A DNA stretch of 64,000 nucleotides, taken from contig NZ_MYFN02000003.1 of assembly GCF_004514425.2 (NCBI RefSeq), positions 124,001 through 188,000 of the forward strand, in the 5' to 3' direction. Below, one piece after another: positions 27,710-35,866 of the stretch (the stretch's first letter is position 1; each line of letters starts with the position of its first letter). Position numbers and translations under genes: made by a program. The DNA is from Shinella sumterensis. GTDB taxonomy: Bacteria; Pseudomonadota; Alphaproteobacteria; Rhizobiales; Rhizobiaceae. Below the pieces are notes generated by a model. The model saw only the letters and a program-made list of their open reading frames with translations, had not been told where the DNA came from and made no database searches.

Positions 27710-28435
27710 ATGGAAGTTCGTCGCCAAGATATCCACAATTCCGATATCCCGGTGGTCTGCCGCGCCTGCGAGGCACGCCACGGCGGCGTCTGCGGCGTGC
27801 TGACGCCCGAGCAGCTCGGCGAACTCAACAAGCACTCCTCCCGCCATCGCCTGGACACGGGCGCCGAAGTGATCGGCCAGGGCGAGACGGTGGTGAACTA
27901 TTCCAACATCATCCGCGGCGTGGTGAAGCTGACCAAGGTCATGGCCGATGGCCGCCAGCAGATCGTCGGCCTGCAATTCGCACCCGATTTCCTCGGCCGT
28001 CCCTTCCTGGAAGAAAGCGCCATCACCGCGGAGGCCGCGACCGAAAGCGAGGTCTGCAACTTCCCGCGCCAGGTGCTCGACCGCCTCGTCAGGCGGACAC
28101 CGGAGCTGGAGCACAAGCTGCACCGCCAGGCGCTCAAGGAGCTGGACGAGGCCCGCGACTGGATGCTGACGCTCGGCCGCAAGACGGCGCAGGAGAAGGT
28201 CGCAAGCTTCCTCCACCTGATCGCCACCCATGTCGACCCGGAAAACATCGAGACCACCGTCTTCGACCTGCCGCTCTCGCGCGCCGACATCGCCGATTTC
28301 CTCGGCCTGACCATCGAGACGGTCAGCCGCCAGTTTACCAAGCTGCGCAAGGAAAACGTCATCCGCATCGAAAACAACCGCCATGTCAGCGTGCCCGACA
28401 TGGACCGCCTCATGCGCTATGCCGGCAATGACTGA
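27710..28435 (+). CDS. fnrN: FnrN, oxygen-sensing CRP/FNR-family regulator
   Basis: 241 aa from the ATG at 27710; the frame extends further upstream but crosses the anaerobox. Cys17, Cys20 and Cys28 (CRACEARHGGVC) plus Cys116 (SEVCNFP) match the four ligands of an FNR [4Fe-4S] cluster. A cyclic-nucleotide-binding-like domain is followed by a helix-turn-helix LSRADIADFLGLTIETVSRQFTKL at about 185-210. Active when oxygen is scarce, it should bind TTGA-N6-TCAA sites, five of which are seen in this window. Confidence 0.95.
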   Translation: MEVRRQDIHNSDIPVVCRACEARHGGVCGVLTPEQLGELNKHSSRHRLDTGAEVIGQGETVVNYSNIIRGVVKLTKVMADGRQQIVGLQFAPDFLGRPFLEESAITAEAATESEVCNFPRQVLDRLVRRTPELEHKLHRQALKELDEARDWMLTLGRKTAQEKVASFLHLIATHVDPENIETTVFDLPLSRADIADFLGLTIETVSRQFTKLRKENVIRIENNRHVSVPDMDRLMRYAGND

Positions 28436-28458
28436 GGATACTAGCGCATTATCCGACG

Positions 28459-28478
28459 CCGAAGCGACTTCGCTTCGG
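28459..28478. terminator. Hairpin between convergent fnrN and L,D-transpeptidase genes
   Basis: CCGAAGCG (28459-28466), loop ACTT, and CGCTTCGG (28471-28478) are flanked by CTAGCGCATT and AATGCTCTAGCG, a wider inverted repeat. It has no U-tract but lies exactly between two convergent stop codons. Confidence 0.55.
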
Positions 28479-28489
28479 CTGGAAATGCT

Positions 28490-28918
28490 CTAGCGCGTGA
28501 TGACGATGCGGGTGTTCGGCAGGCCGTGGCGGTTGGCCAGTTGGTAGAACGTCGCCGCATCGCTCGGCGAAAGCCGCACGCAGCCATGCGACGCCGGGCG
28601 ACCGAGCCGCCGCGTCTCATAGGTCGCATGCACGGCATAACCGCCCTTGAAGAAGATCGCATAGGGCATCGGCGCGTTGTTGTACTTGCGCGAACGGTGG
28701 TTGCGCGACGCCCACTTGGCCGACCAGCTGCCCGTCGGCGTGTTGAAGCCCTTGCGCCCCGTGGAAACACGCCAGCGATGCTTCACGACGCCGTTCTGAG
28801 TAACGGTCATGGTCTGCGAAGAAAGATTGACCTGCGCTACCAGATTGGCGGCAAGCACCGTCTCCGCCTGGAACAGCACAAGAAGAAATACGACGGCAGT
28901 CGCAAGAAAACTACGCAT
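28490..28918 (-). CDS. L,D-transpeptidase (YkuD domain)
   Basis: 142 aa with a signal peptide (SFLATAVVFLLVLFQAETVLA). The catalytic YkuD motif is HATYETRRLGRPASHGCVRLSPSDA, with the histidine, serine, histidine, glycine, cysteine and arginine order intact near residues 97-121. Such enzymes make 3-3 crosslinks in peptidoglycan or attach proteins to it in the periplasm. The protein is little more than the catalytic domain. It is a single gene. Confidence 0.93.
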   Translation of the reverse strand: MRSFLATAVVFLLVLFQAETVLAANLVAQVNLSSQTMTVTQNGVVKHRWRVSTGRKGFNTPTGSWSAKWASRNHRSRKYNNAPMPYAIFFKGGYAVHATYETRRLGRPASHGCVRLSPSDAATFYQLANRHGLPNTRIVITR

Positions 28919-29092
28919 GATTTCCCTCTCTATCGATTTCTGAAATGCTGAACGCCATGTCTCCCGATGGCACAGAATATAGCCGTTTCATCCTTCCGCA
29001 ATATTGACGGGGATGGCGAAAACAAAACGAAGTTAAGGTATAAAAATTTAGCGAATACCAGATGCGGGCGCAGGAGATTTACTATCACGCGT

Positions 29093-30073
29093 TCACAAAA
29101 CGACGGCGCAGAGTGCCAGAACAAGTATCGTGAAGGACAGTGCAGCGCAGGCTGCCGAGAAGATGCGCAGCGCGAGATCCATATCGGCGGGGGTGGCCGT
29201 GGTGCGGCCGCTGGCGTTCATCATGGGTTCGTCGACGCGCTGGCCGCCATAGATGCGGGGGCCGGCGAGACCAATGCCGAGCGCGCCGGCCATGGCCGCT
29301 TCCGGCCAGCCGGAATTGGGCGAACGGTGCAGGCCGGCGTCCCGCAGCGCGGTGCCGACGGCGAGCCGCGCAGAGGCCGTGCCCTTTGCGAGCCAGGCGC
29401 CGGCGGCGATGAAGAGGACCGACAGCCGCGCCGCCGGCCAGTTGGCGAGATCGTCCAGCCGGGCGGAGGCCCAGCCGAAGTCCAGATATTTCGCGTTCCT
29501 GTGGCCGATCATCGAATCGGCGGTGTTCAGCATCTTGTAGGCGAACAGGCCCGGCAGGCCGAACAGCACATACCAGAAGGCCGGTGCGACGACGCCGTCG
29601 GAGAAATTCTCCGCAAGGCTTTCGATGCCGGCGCGGCAGACGGCGGGCTCATCGAGCGTTGCCGGATCGCGACCGACGATCATCGACACCGCGCGCCGCC
29701 CGCCTTCAAGTCCGCCCTGTTTCAAGCCCTCCGACACGGCGCGGACGTGATCCAGCAGGCTTTTCTGGGCGAGGAAGACCGCGACCACGACGACCTCCGC
29801 GAGCACACCGAGCGGCCCGATTGCGGCAAGAAGACGGTGCATCACGAAGCCGAGCAGCACGCTCGCGGCCAGCAGGACGGCGATGCAGGCCGCACCGTTG
29901 AAGCGCCGCGTTTCGGCGGACAGGCGCTTGCCGTTGAACAGCCGGTCCATCAGGCCGATGACCTGGCCGAACAGCACGACCGGATGCGGCACGCGCCGCC
30001 AGATCGCATCGGGATCGCCGATCAGCCGATCCAGCACGAGCGCGAAAAAGAGGATGAAGAGCGTCTGCGTCAT
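29093..30073 (-). CDS. cobD: CobD/CbiB, adenosylcobinamide-phosphate synthase
   Basis: 326-aa membrane protein. LVLDRLIGDPDAIWRRVPHPVVLFG near the start and AENFSDGVVAPAFWYVLFG are conserved CbiB stretches; several hydrophobic helices span the rest. It attaches the aminopropanol phosphate arm to adenosylcobyric acid. It is the last gene of cobEABCD, and its ATG is 3 bp after the cobC stop. Nomenclature follows the Pseudomonas denitrificans pathway. Confidence 0.95.
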   Translation of the reverse strand: MTQTLFILFFALVLDRLIGDPDAIWRRVPHPVVLFGQVIGLMDRLFNGKRLSAETRRFNGAACIAVLLAASVLLGFVMHRLLAAIGPLGVLAEVVVVAVFLAQKSLLDHVRAVSEGLKQGGLEGGRRAVSMIVGRDPATLDEPAVCRAGIESLAENFSDGVVAPAFWYVLFGLPGLFAYKMLNTADSMIGHRNAKYLDFGWASARLDDLANWPAARLSVLFIAAGAWLAKGTASARLAVGTALRDAGLHRSPNSGWPEAAMAGALGIGLAGPRIYGGQRVDEPMMNASGRTTATPADMDLALRIFSAACAALSFTILVLALCAVVL

Positions 30074-30076
30074 CGG

Positions 30077-31084
30077 TCAGCCCGCAAAATCACGAAGCGC
30101 CGCCGCCAGCCGGGTGTCGGACGTCCCATCCGGCGTGAGACCGAAGCGCAGCCAGCGCGGATGATAGTCGAAGGGACGCACGAGGATATGGTGGCGGCAG
30201 AGATGCAGGTGCAGGTCCACGGCCGAGGCGTGTTCGACCAGCGAAAACAGGCCGGTGCCGCCGGCCGACACCAACCCGGCCCCGGCAAGGACACGATCGA
30301 GCGCCGCCTTGCGCTGCTGGATGGCATGCCGGATGGGCGTCGTATCGGACGCCATCAGCGTTGCCGCAATGGTCAGCGCCGGGCCTGACACGGCCCAGGG
30401 TCCGAGGCCATCGGCCAACGTTTCCAGAACGGCGGACGGGCCGGCGACGAAGCCCAGCCGAAGGCCGGCAAGCCCGAAGAATTTTCCGAAGGAGCGGAAG
30501 ACGACAAGGCCGGGTCTGTCATCGCCGGCAAGCGGCGTGATGCAGTCGTCCGGGCGCATATCGCCGAAAGCCTCGTCGACCAGAAGAATGCCGCCAGATG
30601 CCTCGACCCGGCGATGGAGGTCCAGAAGGGTTTCGCGCGGGAAGAAGCGGCCATCCGGGTTGTTCGGGTTGACGACGACCACGAGGCCGTGTGCTTCCCT
30701 CACCGCATCGAGGCCGTCCACCCGGTCGACGGCGATGCCGGCATTGCCCAGCACGCGGGCATATTCGCCATAGGTCGGCGACAGGACGGCGGCGCGCCGG
30801 CCCGCCGGCACGAGACGCGGCAGAAGCTGGATGACGGATTGCGTGCCGGGCACGGGCAGCGGCAGGACGTGCGGCGTGCGATAATAGCGGGCGGCGGCGG
30901 CGCGGGCGGCGTCCTGCCGATGCCGATCCGGCAGGCGATGCCAGGCGGCGGCGTCGATCTCGGGAACGGCGACGGGATTGGGGTTGATGCCGGTGGAAAG
31001 ATCGAGCCAGTCCTCCGGCTTGCCGCCGAAGCGCGCGGCCGCCGCGGCAATGCCGCCACCGTGGACAATGGGCGGCGCGGTCAT
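30077..31084 (-). CDS. cobC: CobC, L-threonine-O-3-phosphate decarboxylase
   Basis: 335-aa fold-type I PLP enzyme of the aminotransferase class I/II family. IVHGGGIAAAAARFGGKPEDWLDLSTGINPNP at the start is typical of CobC/CobD. The PLP lysine is in FRSFGKFFGLAGLRLGF and the Asp/Tyr region in VVVNPNNPDG. It makes (R)-1-amino-2-propanol O-phosphate used by CobD. Its start overlaps the cobB stop by 4 nt. Confidence 0.94.
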   Translation of the reverse strand: MTAPPIVHGGGIAAAAARFGGKPEDWLDLSTGINPNPVAVPEIDAAAWHRLPDRHRQDAARAAAARYYRTPHVLPLPVPGTQSVIQLLPRLVPAGRRAAVLSPTYGEYARVLGNAGIAVDRVDGLDAVREAHGLVVVVNPNNPDGRFFPRETLLDLHRRVEASGGILLVDEAFGDMRPDDCITPLAGDDRPGLVVFRSFGKFFGLAGLRLGFVAGPSAVLETLADGLGPWAVSGPALTIAATLMASDTTPIRHAIQQRKAALDRVLAGAGLVSAGGTGLFSLVEHASAVDLHLHLCRHHILVRPFDYHPRWLRFGLTPDGTSDTRLAAALRDFAG

Positions 31085-32388
31085 GGCGCCACCGGGGCGA
31101 GGTCGATGAGATGCATGTAGGAGCCGCTGATCGTGTCGCGACGAAGGCCGGCCTGGCCAAGATCCTCGCCGACGGCATCGGTGACGGCAAAGAGCCGATC
31201 CGCATCGCCCTCGTGCAGCACGGTCGAATAGTGGAACTCATGCGCCGTCATCGGGCCGGCAAAACCGGAACCTGCCAGCGACGTGACACGGCGATAGCCG
31301 AGATGGCGGCGACGTTCGGCAAAGCTGGTGACGAGCGGCAGCAGCCCGAGCATGGCGTGCCTGGTGCCATCCGCAGCGACGATCCCCTCTCCCAGAACCA
31401 TATAGCCTCCGCATTCGCCATAGACACGCGCTCCCCGGCGCGCTGCCGCCTGCATGCCTAGGCGGAATTGGGCGGCATTGGCAAGGGCACCGGCGTGGAG
31501 TTCTGGATAGCCGCCGGGAAGATAGACGGCATCGGCGCCTGCGTCGGGCGCCTCATCGGCCAGCGGAGAAAAGAAGGACAGGGCTGCGCCCGCCGCGCGC
31601 CATCCCGCCAGCAGATGCTCGTAGGAGAAGGCGAAAGCGCGGTCGCGGGCCACGGCGATATGCGCGCCAAGCGGCGGCAGGCGCGAGACGGCGGGCGCGG
31701 CGGGCGGCGCGCGTCGTGTCTCCGCCACGGCGGTGAGGCGCTGGAGATCGCAGCTGCGGCGAACGACCGCGGCCGCATGGGCGATGAAGCCCTCCAGCGC
31801 CGCGTGCTCGCCGGCCTGGACGAGGCCGAGATGGCGTTCCGGCAAGGCGAGTGCGGCATCGCGCCCGAGCCCGCCGAAGATCTCGACCCCGCCCGCCTCC
31901 AGCGCGTCGCGCAGCATCGCCTCGTGCCTGTCGCTGCCGACCTTGTTGAGGATAACGCCGACGACATGGATATCACGGCGATACCCGCGATAGCCGTGCA
32001 CCAGTGCGGCCACGGATTGCGACATGCGGCTGCAATCCACGACAAGCACCACCGGCAGATCGAGCATGGCGGCAAGGTCGGCAGGCGTGCCGGTGCCGTC
32101 CATGGCGCCGTCGAACAGGCCCATCATCGCCTCGACGAGCAGGAAGCTGCCCTCGCCCGCCTGGAGCGCGGCATTGGCGCGGATGAGGTCCGGCCGCATC
32201 GCCCAGGGATCATAGTTGAAGCAGGGCCTTCCGCTGGCGGCAGCGTGAAACGCCGGATCGATATAATCCGGCCCCGCCTTGCCGGAGACGAGGTCGAGCC
32301 CGGCATCGGCGAAGGCGCGCGCCAGGCCCAGCGTCACCGTCGTCTTGCCGGAGCCGGAGGCAGGTGCCGCGATGAGCAATCCGCTCAT
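31081..32388 (-). CDS. cobB: CobB, cobyrinate a,c-diamide synthase
   Basis: 435 aa. The N-terminal P-loop (IAAPASGSGKTTVTLGLARAF) and DYIDPAFH belong to the ATP-dependent amidoligase domain. The C-terminal GATase-1 domain has GGYPELHA and GECGGYMVLGEGI with the nucleophile Cys. It amidates carboxylates a and c of hydrogenobyrinic acid, using glutamine. Overlaps with cobA and cobC are 4 nt each. Confidence 0.96.
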   Translation of the reverse strand: MSGLLIAAPASGSGKTTVTLGLARAFADAGLDLVSGKAGPDYIDPAFHAAASGRPCFNYDPWAMRPDLIRANAALQAGEGSFLLVEAMMGLFDGAMDGTGTPADLAAMLDLPVVLVVDCSRMSQSVAALVHGYRGYRRDIHVVGVILNKVGSDRHEAMLRDALEAGGVEIFGGLGRDAALALPERHLGLVQAGEHAALEGFIAHAAAVVRRSCDLQRLTAVAETRRAPPAAPAVSRLPPLGAHIAVARDRAFAFSYEHLLAGWRAAGAALSFFSPLADEAPDAGADAVYLPGGYPELHAGALANAAQFRLGMQAAARRGARVYGECGGYMVLGEGIVAADGTRHAMLGLLPLVTSFAERRRHLGYRRVTSLAGSGFAGPMTAHEFHYSTVLHEGDADRLFAVTDAVGEDLGQAGLRRDTISGSYMHLIDLAPVAP

Positions 32389-33227
32389 GCCGGGTCCTTG
32401 AGCGCGCTCGCCCCGAACGGGTCCGGCGCGAGCCTGCGGCCGGTCGTCAAGGCGCCGAGCCAGTCGAGCGAGGCACGCAGGCGAACGACTTCGCCGACCA
32501 CGACGATGGCGGGCGGCTCGATGCCGGCCGCCGCCATATCCGCCTCGGCGCGGGCAAGCGACGTCTCCAGCACCATCTGTTCGGCGGTCGCGGCATTGCA
32601 GACGAAGGCGACCGGTTCCTCCGGCGCGCGGCCGGCCGCCATGAGATTGGCGGTGATCTGGCCGATATGCTTCATCGCCATATACATGACGATGACGGGC
32701 GAGCCCTTGGCGATGCCCTCCCAGTTGATGCGATCGGGAACGACGCCGGAGGAATCATGGCCCGTCAGGAAGGTGACGGCGTGGTTGACCTCGCGGTGCG
32801 TGACCGGGATGCCGGCATAGGCAAGCCCGCCGATACCGGCGGTGATGCCCGGCACGATGCGGAACGGGATGCCGTGCTCGATGAGCGTAAGCGCTTCCTC
32901 CCCGCCGCGGCCGAAGACGAAGGGATCGCCCCCCTTCAGCCGCAGCACGCGGTTGCCCGCCCGCGCCAGTTCGACCAGCCTGAGCGAGATGTCGCGCTGC
33001 TTGTGCGAGGGTTTGCCGCCACGCTTGCCGGCAAATTCCAGCGTTGCGCCCGGCCGCGCAAGCGACAGGCATTCGGCATTGACGAGCGCGTCATGCACGA
33101 TGACATCGGCCTGCTGCAGCGCGTTGGCGGCATGCAGCGTGAGAAGTCCGGGATCACCCGGCCCCGCACCGACCAGCCAGACGCTGCCTTTCTCGATGAC
33201 CGGAAGAGCGGAGAACAGGGCGTTCAT
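32385..33227 (-). CDS. cobA: CobA, uroporphyrinogen-III C-methyltransferase
   Basis: 280 aa from an ATG at 33225-33227 that overlaps the cobE stop by one base. SAM-binding VWLVGAGPGDPGLLTLHAANAL and the RLKGGDPFVFGRGGEE loop define the SUMT family; VPGITAGIGGLAYAGIPVTHR follows. It methylates uroporphyrinogen III at C2 and C7 to precorrin-2, the branch point to corrinoids and siroheme. It is about 280 aa, the usual size of the stand-alone enzyme (no CysG N-terminus). Confidence 0.96.
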   Translation of the reverse strand: MNALFSALPVIEKGSVWLVGAGPGDPGLLTLHAANALQQADVIVHDALVNAECLSLARPGATLEFAGKRGGKPSHKQRDISLRLVELARAGNRVLRLKGGDPFVFGRGGEEALTLIEHGIPFRIVPGITAGIGGLAYAGIPVTHREVNHAVTFLTGHDSSGVVPDRINWEGIAKGSPVIVMYMAMKHIGQITANLMAAGRAPEEPVAFVCNAATAEQMVLETSLARAEADMAAAGIEPPAIVVVGEVVRLRASLDWLGALTTGRRLAPDPFGASALKDPA

Positions 33228-33700
33228 CACACGCGCTCCCTTGAATCGATATGCGAAGAAGCCGAATCGGTTTGCGAGGAAAGCGCCGCAAACGATTGAG
33301 ATGATTCGGCGATGGCGACGGTCGCACGGGCGGATTTCGTCTTGCCGCGCACAAGCCGCGCCTTCTCACCCGCCTGCGCCAGGGCGGCGGCCTCCGCCAC
33401 GCCGTGGCAGCCGGTATGGGCAAAGACGATATCGGACGGATTGGCGAGGCGCGGCGTCTCGGCTTCGAGGCGCGCGGCGGTGAACGTCACGAGCGGGACG
33501 CCGTAATGGCGGGCAACGGCCTGCATGGCCGGTTCCCCGGCCCGCACATCCAGCGTGGCGACGAAAGCGATATCGTCCGGGCGATCGACGACGGACAGGG
33601 CAAGCGCGACCAGTTCTTCCGGCGCCGTGCCGCGTTCGCAGCCGAGGCCGAGGACAAGCCTTGGTCGTCCGGTGTCTGGGGATGGGGCCGCAGCGCGCAT
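33227..33700 (-). CDS. cobE: CobE, cobalamin biosynthesis protein (CbiG C-terminal-like)
   Basis: 157 aa from the ATG at 33698-33700. RLVLGLGCERGTAPEELVALAL and HYGVPLVTFTAARL are typical of the CobE/CbiG C-terminal family. Its precise step in the aerobic pathway is uncertain. The C-terminal 30 residues are Ser/Ala rich and poorly conserved. It leads cobEABCD; a longer frame upstream runs through a riboswitch-like leader and is not used. Confidence 0.88.
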   Translation of the reverse strand: MRAAAPSPDTGRPRLVLGLGCERGTAPEELVALALSVVDRPDDIAFVATLDVRAGEPAMQAVARHYGVPLVTFTAARLEAETPRLANPSDIVFAHTGCHGVAEAAALAQAGEKARLVRGKTKSARATVAIAESSQSFAALSSQTDSASSHIDSRERV

Positions 33701-33829
33701 GGCAGTCTCTCGCAAAATTCCACGCGAAAGGGCCCGGCTTCGCCGTCTTCCGACAGTTCCGGCTATGGCCCCGCCTGGGTCGGCCGCACCGGACACCGCT
33801 CGGCCCGCCTGGCGGGCACCGTCGCTGCC
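33701..33829 (-). ncRNA. Possible compact cobalamin riboswitch upstream of cobE
   Basis: On the minus strand the segment opens GGCAGCGACGGTGCCCGCC, like the P1/P2 start of cobalamin riboswitches, has TCCGGTGCGGCCGACCC and GGAACTGTCGGAAG (compare the conserved GCAACTGT region), and closes with GAGACTGCC, which can pair with the 5' GGCAG. The ATG of cobE follows immediately, suggesting translational control. At 129 nt it is shorter than usual and lacks a clear AGCCACTG segment. Confidence 0.45.
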
Positions 33830-33990
33830 TCCTTAGTACCGGAGGGGGCAAGGCCGGTCAAACCGGATTGCGGCATGCAAGGCGCGGGTTGCGGCAAAGC
33901 GCGGCGGCATAGGCGTCGGCATGCTTTGCTTTTCGGCCCCCAGTCTGACACAAGGTCACGCGACGCCCCCTTTTGCTCCCGAGTCCCGCC

Positions 33991-34776
33991 GTGGCCGATA
34001 TCGCCCTCCACCTTCTCTTGTTGCTGTTCCTTGCCGCTTTCTTCGCCGGCTTCATCGATTCCATCGCCGGCGGCGGGGGCATGATCACCATTCCGGCAAT
34101 GCTGCTGGCCGGCATTCCGCCGCTGGAGACGCTGGGGACGAACAAGCTGCAATCGCTGTTCGGCTCGGGATCAGCCACGATAGCCTATGCGCGCGCCGGC
34201 CATGTGCGGCTCAGCGAGCAATTGCCCATGGCGGCGGCGGCGACCATCGGTTCGGTATTCGGTGCGCTGCTGGCCACGGTCGTGCCCGGCGATGTCCTGA
34301 AAATCTTCATGCCGTTCCTGCTGGTGGCGATCGCGATCTACTTCGGCCTCAAGCCGAATATCGGCGATCTCGACAAGCACCGCCGCATGAGCGTCTTCCT
34401 GTTCACCGTCACCATCGTGCCGCTGGTCGGCTTCTATGACGGCGTGTTCGGCCCGGGCACCGGTTCGTTCTTCATGCTGGCTTTCGTGACGCTGGCCGGC
34501 TTCGGCGTGCTGAAGGCGACGGCGCACACAAAGCTTCTGAACTTCGGCTCCAATCTGGGCGGCTTCGTCGTCTTCATTCTCTACGGCGTCGTGCTGTGGA
34601 AGGTGGGGCTGACCATGGGTGTCGGCCAGTTCCTCGGCGCACAGGTGGGTTCACGCGTGGCGATGAGAAACGGCGCCCGGATCATCAAGCCGCTCCTCGT
34701 CGTCACCTCGATCGCGCTCGCCATCCGCCTGATGGCCGACCCGGCCCATCCGATCCGGGTGTGGCTGGGGTGGTAG
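33991..34776 (+). CDS. TSUP-family (TauE/SafE) membrane transporter
   Basis: 261 aa from a GTG at 33991 (ADIALHLLLLLFLAAFFAGF). It has seven or eight hydrophobic segments; FIDSIAGGGGMITIPAMLLAG and the second-half repeat FYDGVFGPGTGSFFMLAFV with NFGSNLGGFV are TSUP signatures. Members export or import sulphur-containing organic anions, but others sit in cobalamin loci and may carry metals or anions. It is divergent from cobE and convergent with cobO. No ribosome site is obvious. Confidence 0.85.
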   Translation: MADIALHLLLLLFLAAFFAGFIDSIAGGGGMITIPAMLLAGIPPLETLGTNKLQSLFGSGSATIAYARAGHVRLSEQLPMAAAATIGSVFGALLATVVPGDVLKIFMPFLLVAIAIYFGLKPNIGDLDKHRRMSVFLFTVTIVPLVGFYDGVFGPGTGSFFMLAFVTLAGFGVLKATAHTKLLNFGSNLGGFVVFILYGVVLWKVGLTMGVGQFLGAQVGSRVAMRNGARIIKPLLVVTSIALAIRLMADPAHPIRVWLGW

Positions 34777-34836
34777 CCTCGCCGTCGCCTGCGCGCACAA
34801 GACCGGCAGGCAGGCGAATTAAGCGTTGATCGGCCC

Positions 34837-35478
34837 TCAGTATTCCACGCCCTGCTGCGCCTTGATGCCAGAGCGGAACGGGTGTTTGAGCAGTTCCATC
34901 TCGGTCGCGAGATCGGCGATCTCGATCAGCTCTTCCTTGGCGTTGCGGCCCGTCAGCACGACATGGGTCATGTAGGGCTTTTCCGTCCTGAGGAAGTCGA
35001 TGACCTCGTTGACGTCGATATAGTCGTAGCGCAGCGCGATGTTGATCTCATCGAGCAGCACCATGGAGTTGCGCTCGTCGCGGATCAGCTCCTTGGCCTT
35101 CTCCCAGGCCGTCTGCGCCATGGCGACATCGCGCGCACGGTCCTGCGTTTCCCACGTAAAGCCCTCGCCGAGCGTGTAGAACTGGCAGAGATCGGAGAAA
35201 TGCGCCTCGATCAGGTCGCGCTCTCCGGTCTGCCAGGCGCCCTTGATGAACTGCACGACGGCGCAGGGCTTCTTGTGCGCGATATGGCGGAAGATCATGC
35301 CGAAGCCGGCGGTCGACTTGCCCTTGCCCTTGCCGGTATGGACGATGACGAGACCCTTTTCATCGGTCTTCGTCGCCATGATCTTCTCGCGCGCCTGTTT
35401 CTTCTTCGCCATCTTTTCAGAGTGGCGGGCGAGCTCGGCCTCGGTCATGCCGGCGGTGTCGTCGTGGTTTTCGGTCAT
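34837..35478 (-). CDS. cobO: CobO, corrinoid adenosyltransferase
   Basis: 213 aa from the ATG at 35476-35478. The ATP loop GLVIVHTGKGKGKSTAGFGM is the BtuR/CobO/CobP signature, followed by VVQFIKGAW and VLLDEINIALRYDYID. The enzyme transfers the 5'-deoxyadenosyl group to cob(I)yrinic acid a,c-diamide. It is the last gene of the cbtBA-cobPWN operon, 1 bp after the GFA-family gene. Confidence 0.96.
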   Translation of the reverse strand: MTENHDDTAGMTEAELARHSEKMAKKKQAREKIMATKTDEKGLVIVHTGKGKGKSTAGFGMIFRHIAHKKPCAVVQFIKGAWQTGERDLIEAHFSDLCQFYTLGEGFTWETQDRARDVAMAQTAWEKAKELIRDERNSMVLLDEINIALRYDYIDVNEVIDFLRTEKPYMTHVVLTGRNAKEELIEIADLATEMELLKHPFRSGIKAQQGVEY

Positions 35479-35479
35479 G

Positions 35480-35866
35480 TCAGTCTTCCCGTTTCGGCAA
35501 GTCGTCCTCGCAACGAAGCCAGGAGACACGCTCGTTCCAATACCAGTGCTGGGTGATCTCGACGCCCGTGGCGTCCTCCAGCGCGGCAACATAAAGGTCG
35601 ATCTCACCCGGCCGGCCTTCGGTTTCGAAGCTCATGGGTGAACCGCATCCATTGCAGAAGCCACGACGGACGCCGGGCGAGGATGCATAATGGCGAAGCG
35701 TGTCGCCACGGAATGCCACATCGGCGGTCGTGACGCAGAAAAATGTCGTCACCGGCGAAGAGGTGGCGCGTCGGCAACTCTCGCAGTGACAATGTCCCGT
35801 GCGAAGAATATCGCCGGTCACCTCGAACGCCAGAGATCGGCAAAGGCAATGGCCGGTAAGGTTCAT
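35480..35866 (-). CDS. GFA-family (CENP-V/glutathione-dependent formaldehyde-activating-like) zinc protein
   Basis: 128 aa from the ATG overlapping the cobN stop by one base. Zinc-ligand pairs are visible: CLC near residue 8, CHCESC at about 27-32 and CNGCG in the C-terminal half. The fold class is GFA/CENP-V; most members have no proven formaldehyde activity. Its embedding between cobN and cobO, with 1-bp junctions on both sides, means it is under the B12 riboswitch, but no cobalamin step is known for this family. Confidence 0.88.
   Translation of the reverse strand: MNLTGHCLCRSLAFEVTGDILRTGHCHCESCRRATSSPVTTFFCVTTADVAFRGDTLRHYASSPGVRRGFCNGCGSPMSFETEGRPGEIDLYVAALEDATGVEITQHWYWNERVSWLRCEDDLPKRED

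Noticed and set aside
33701-33796. Upstream in-frame extension of cobE by 32 residues
   Set aside because: The extension falls in the riboswitch-like leader and is unlike CobE; the ATG at 33700 has a better context.
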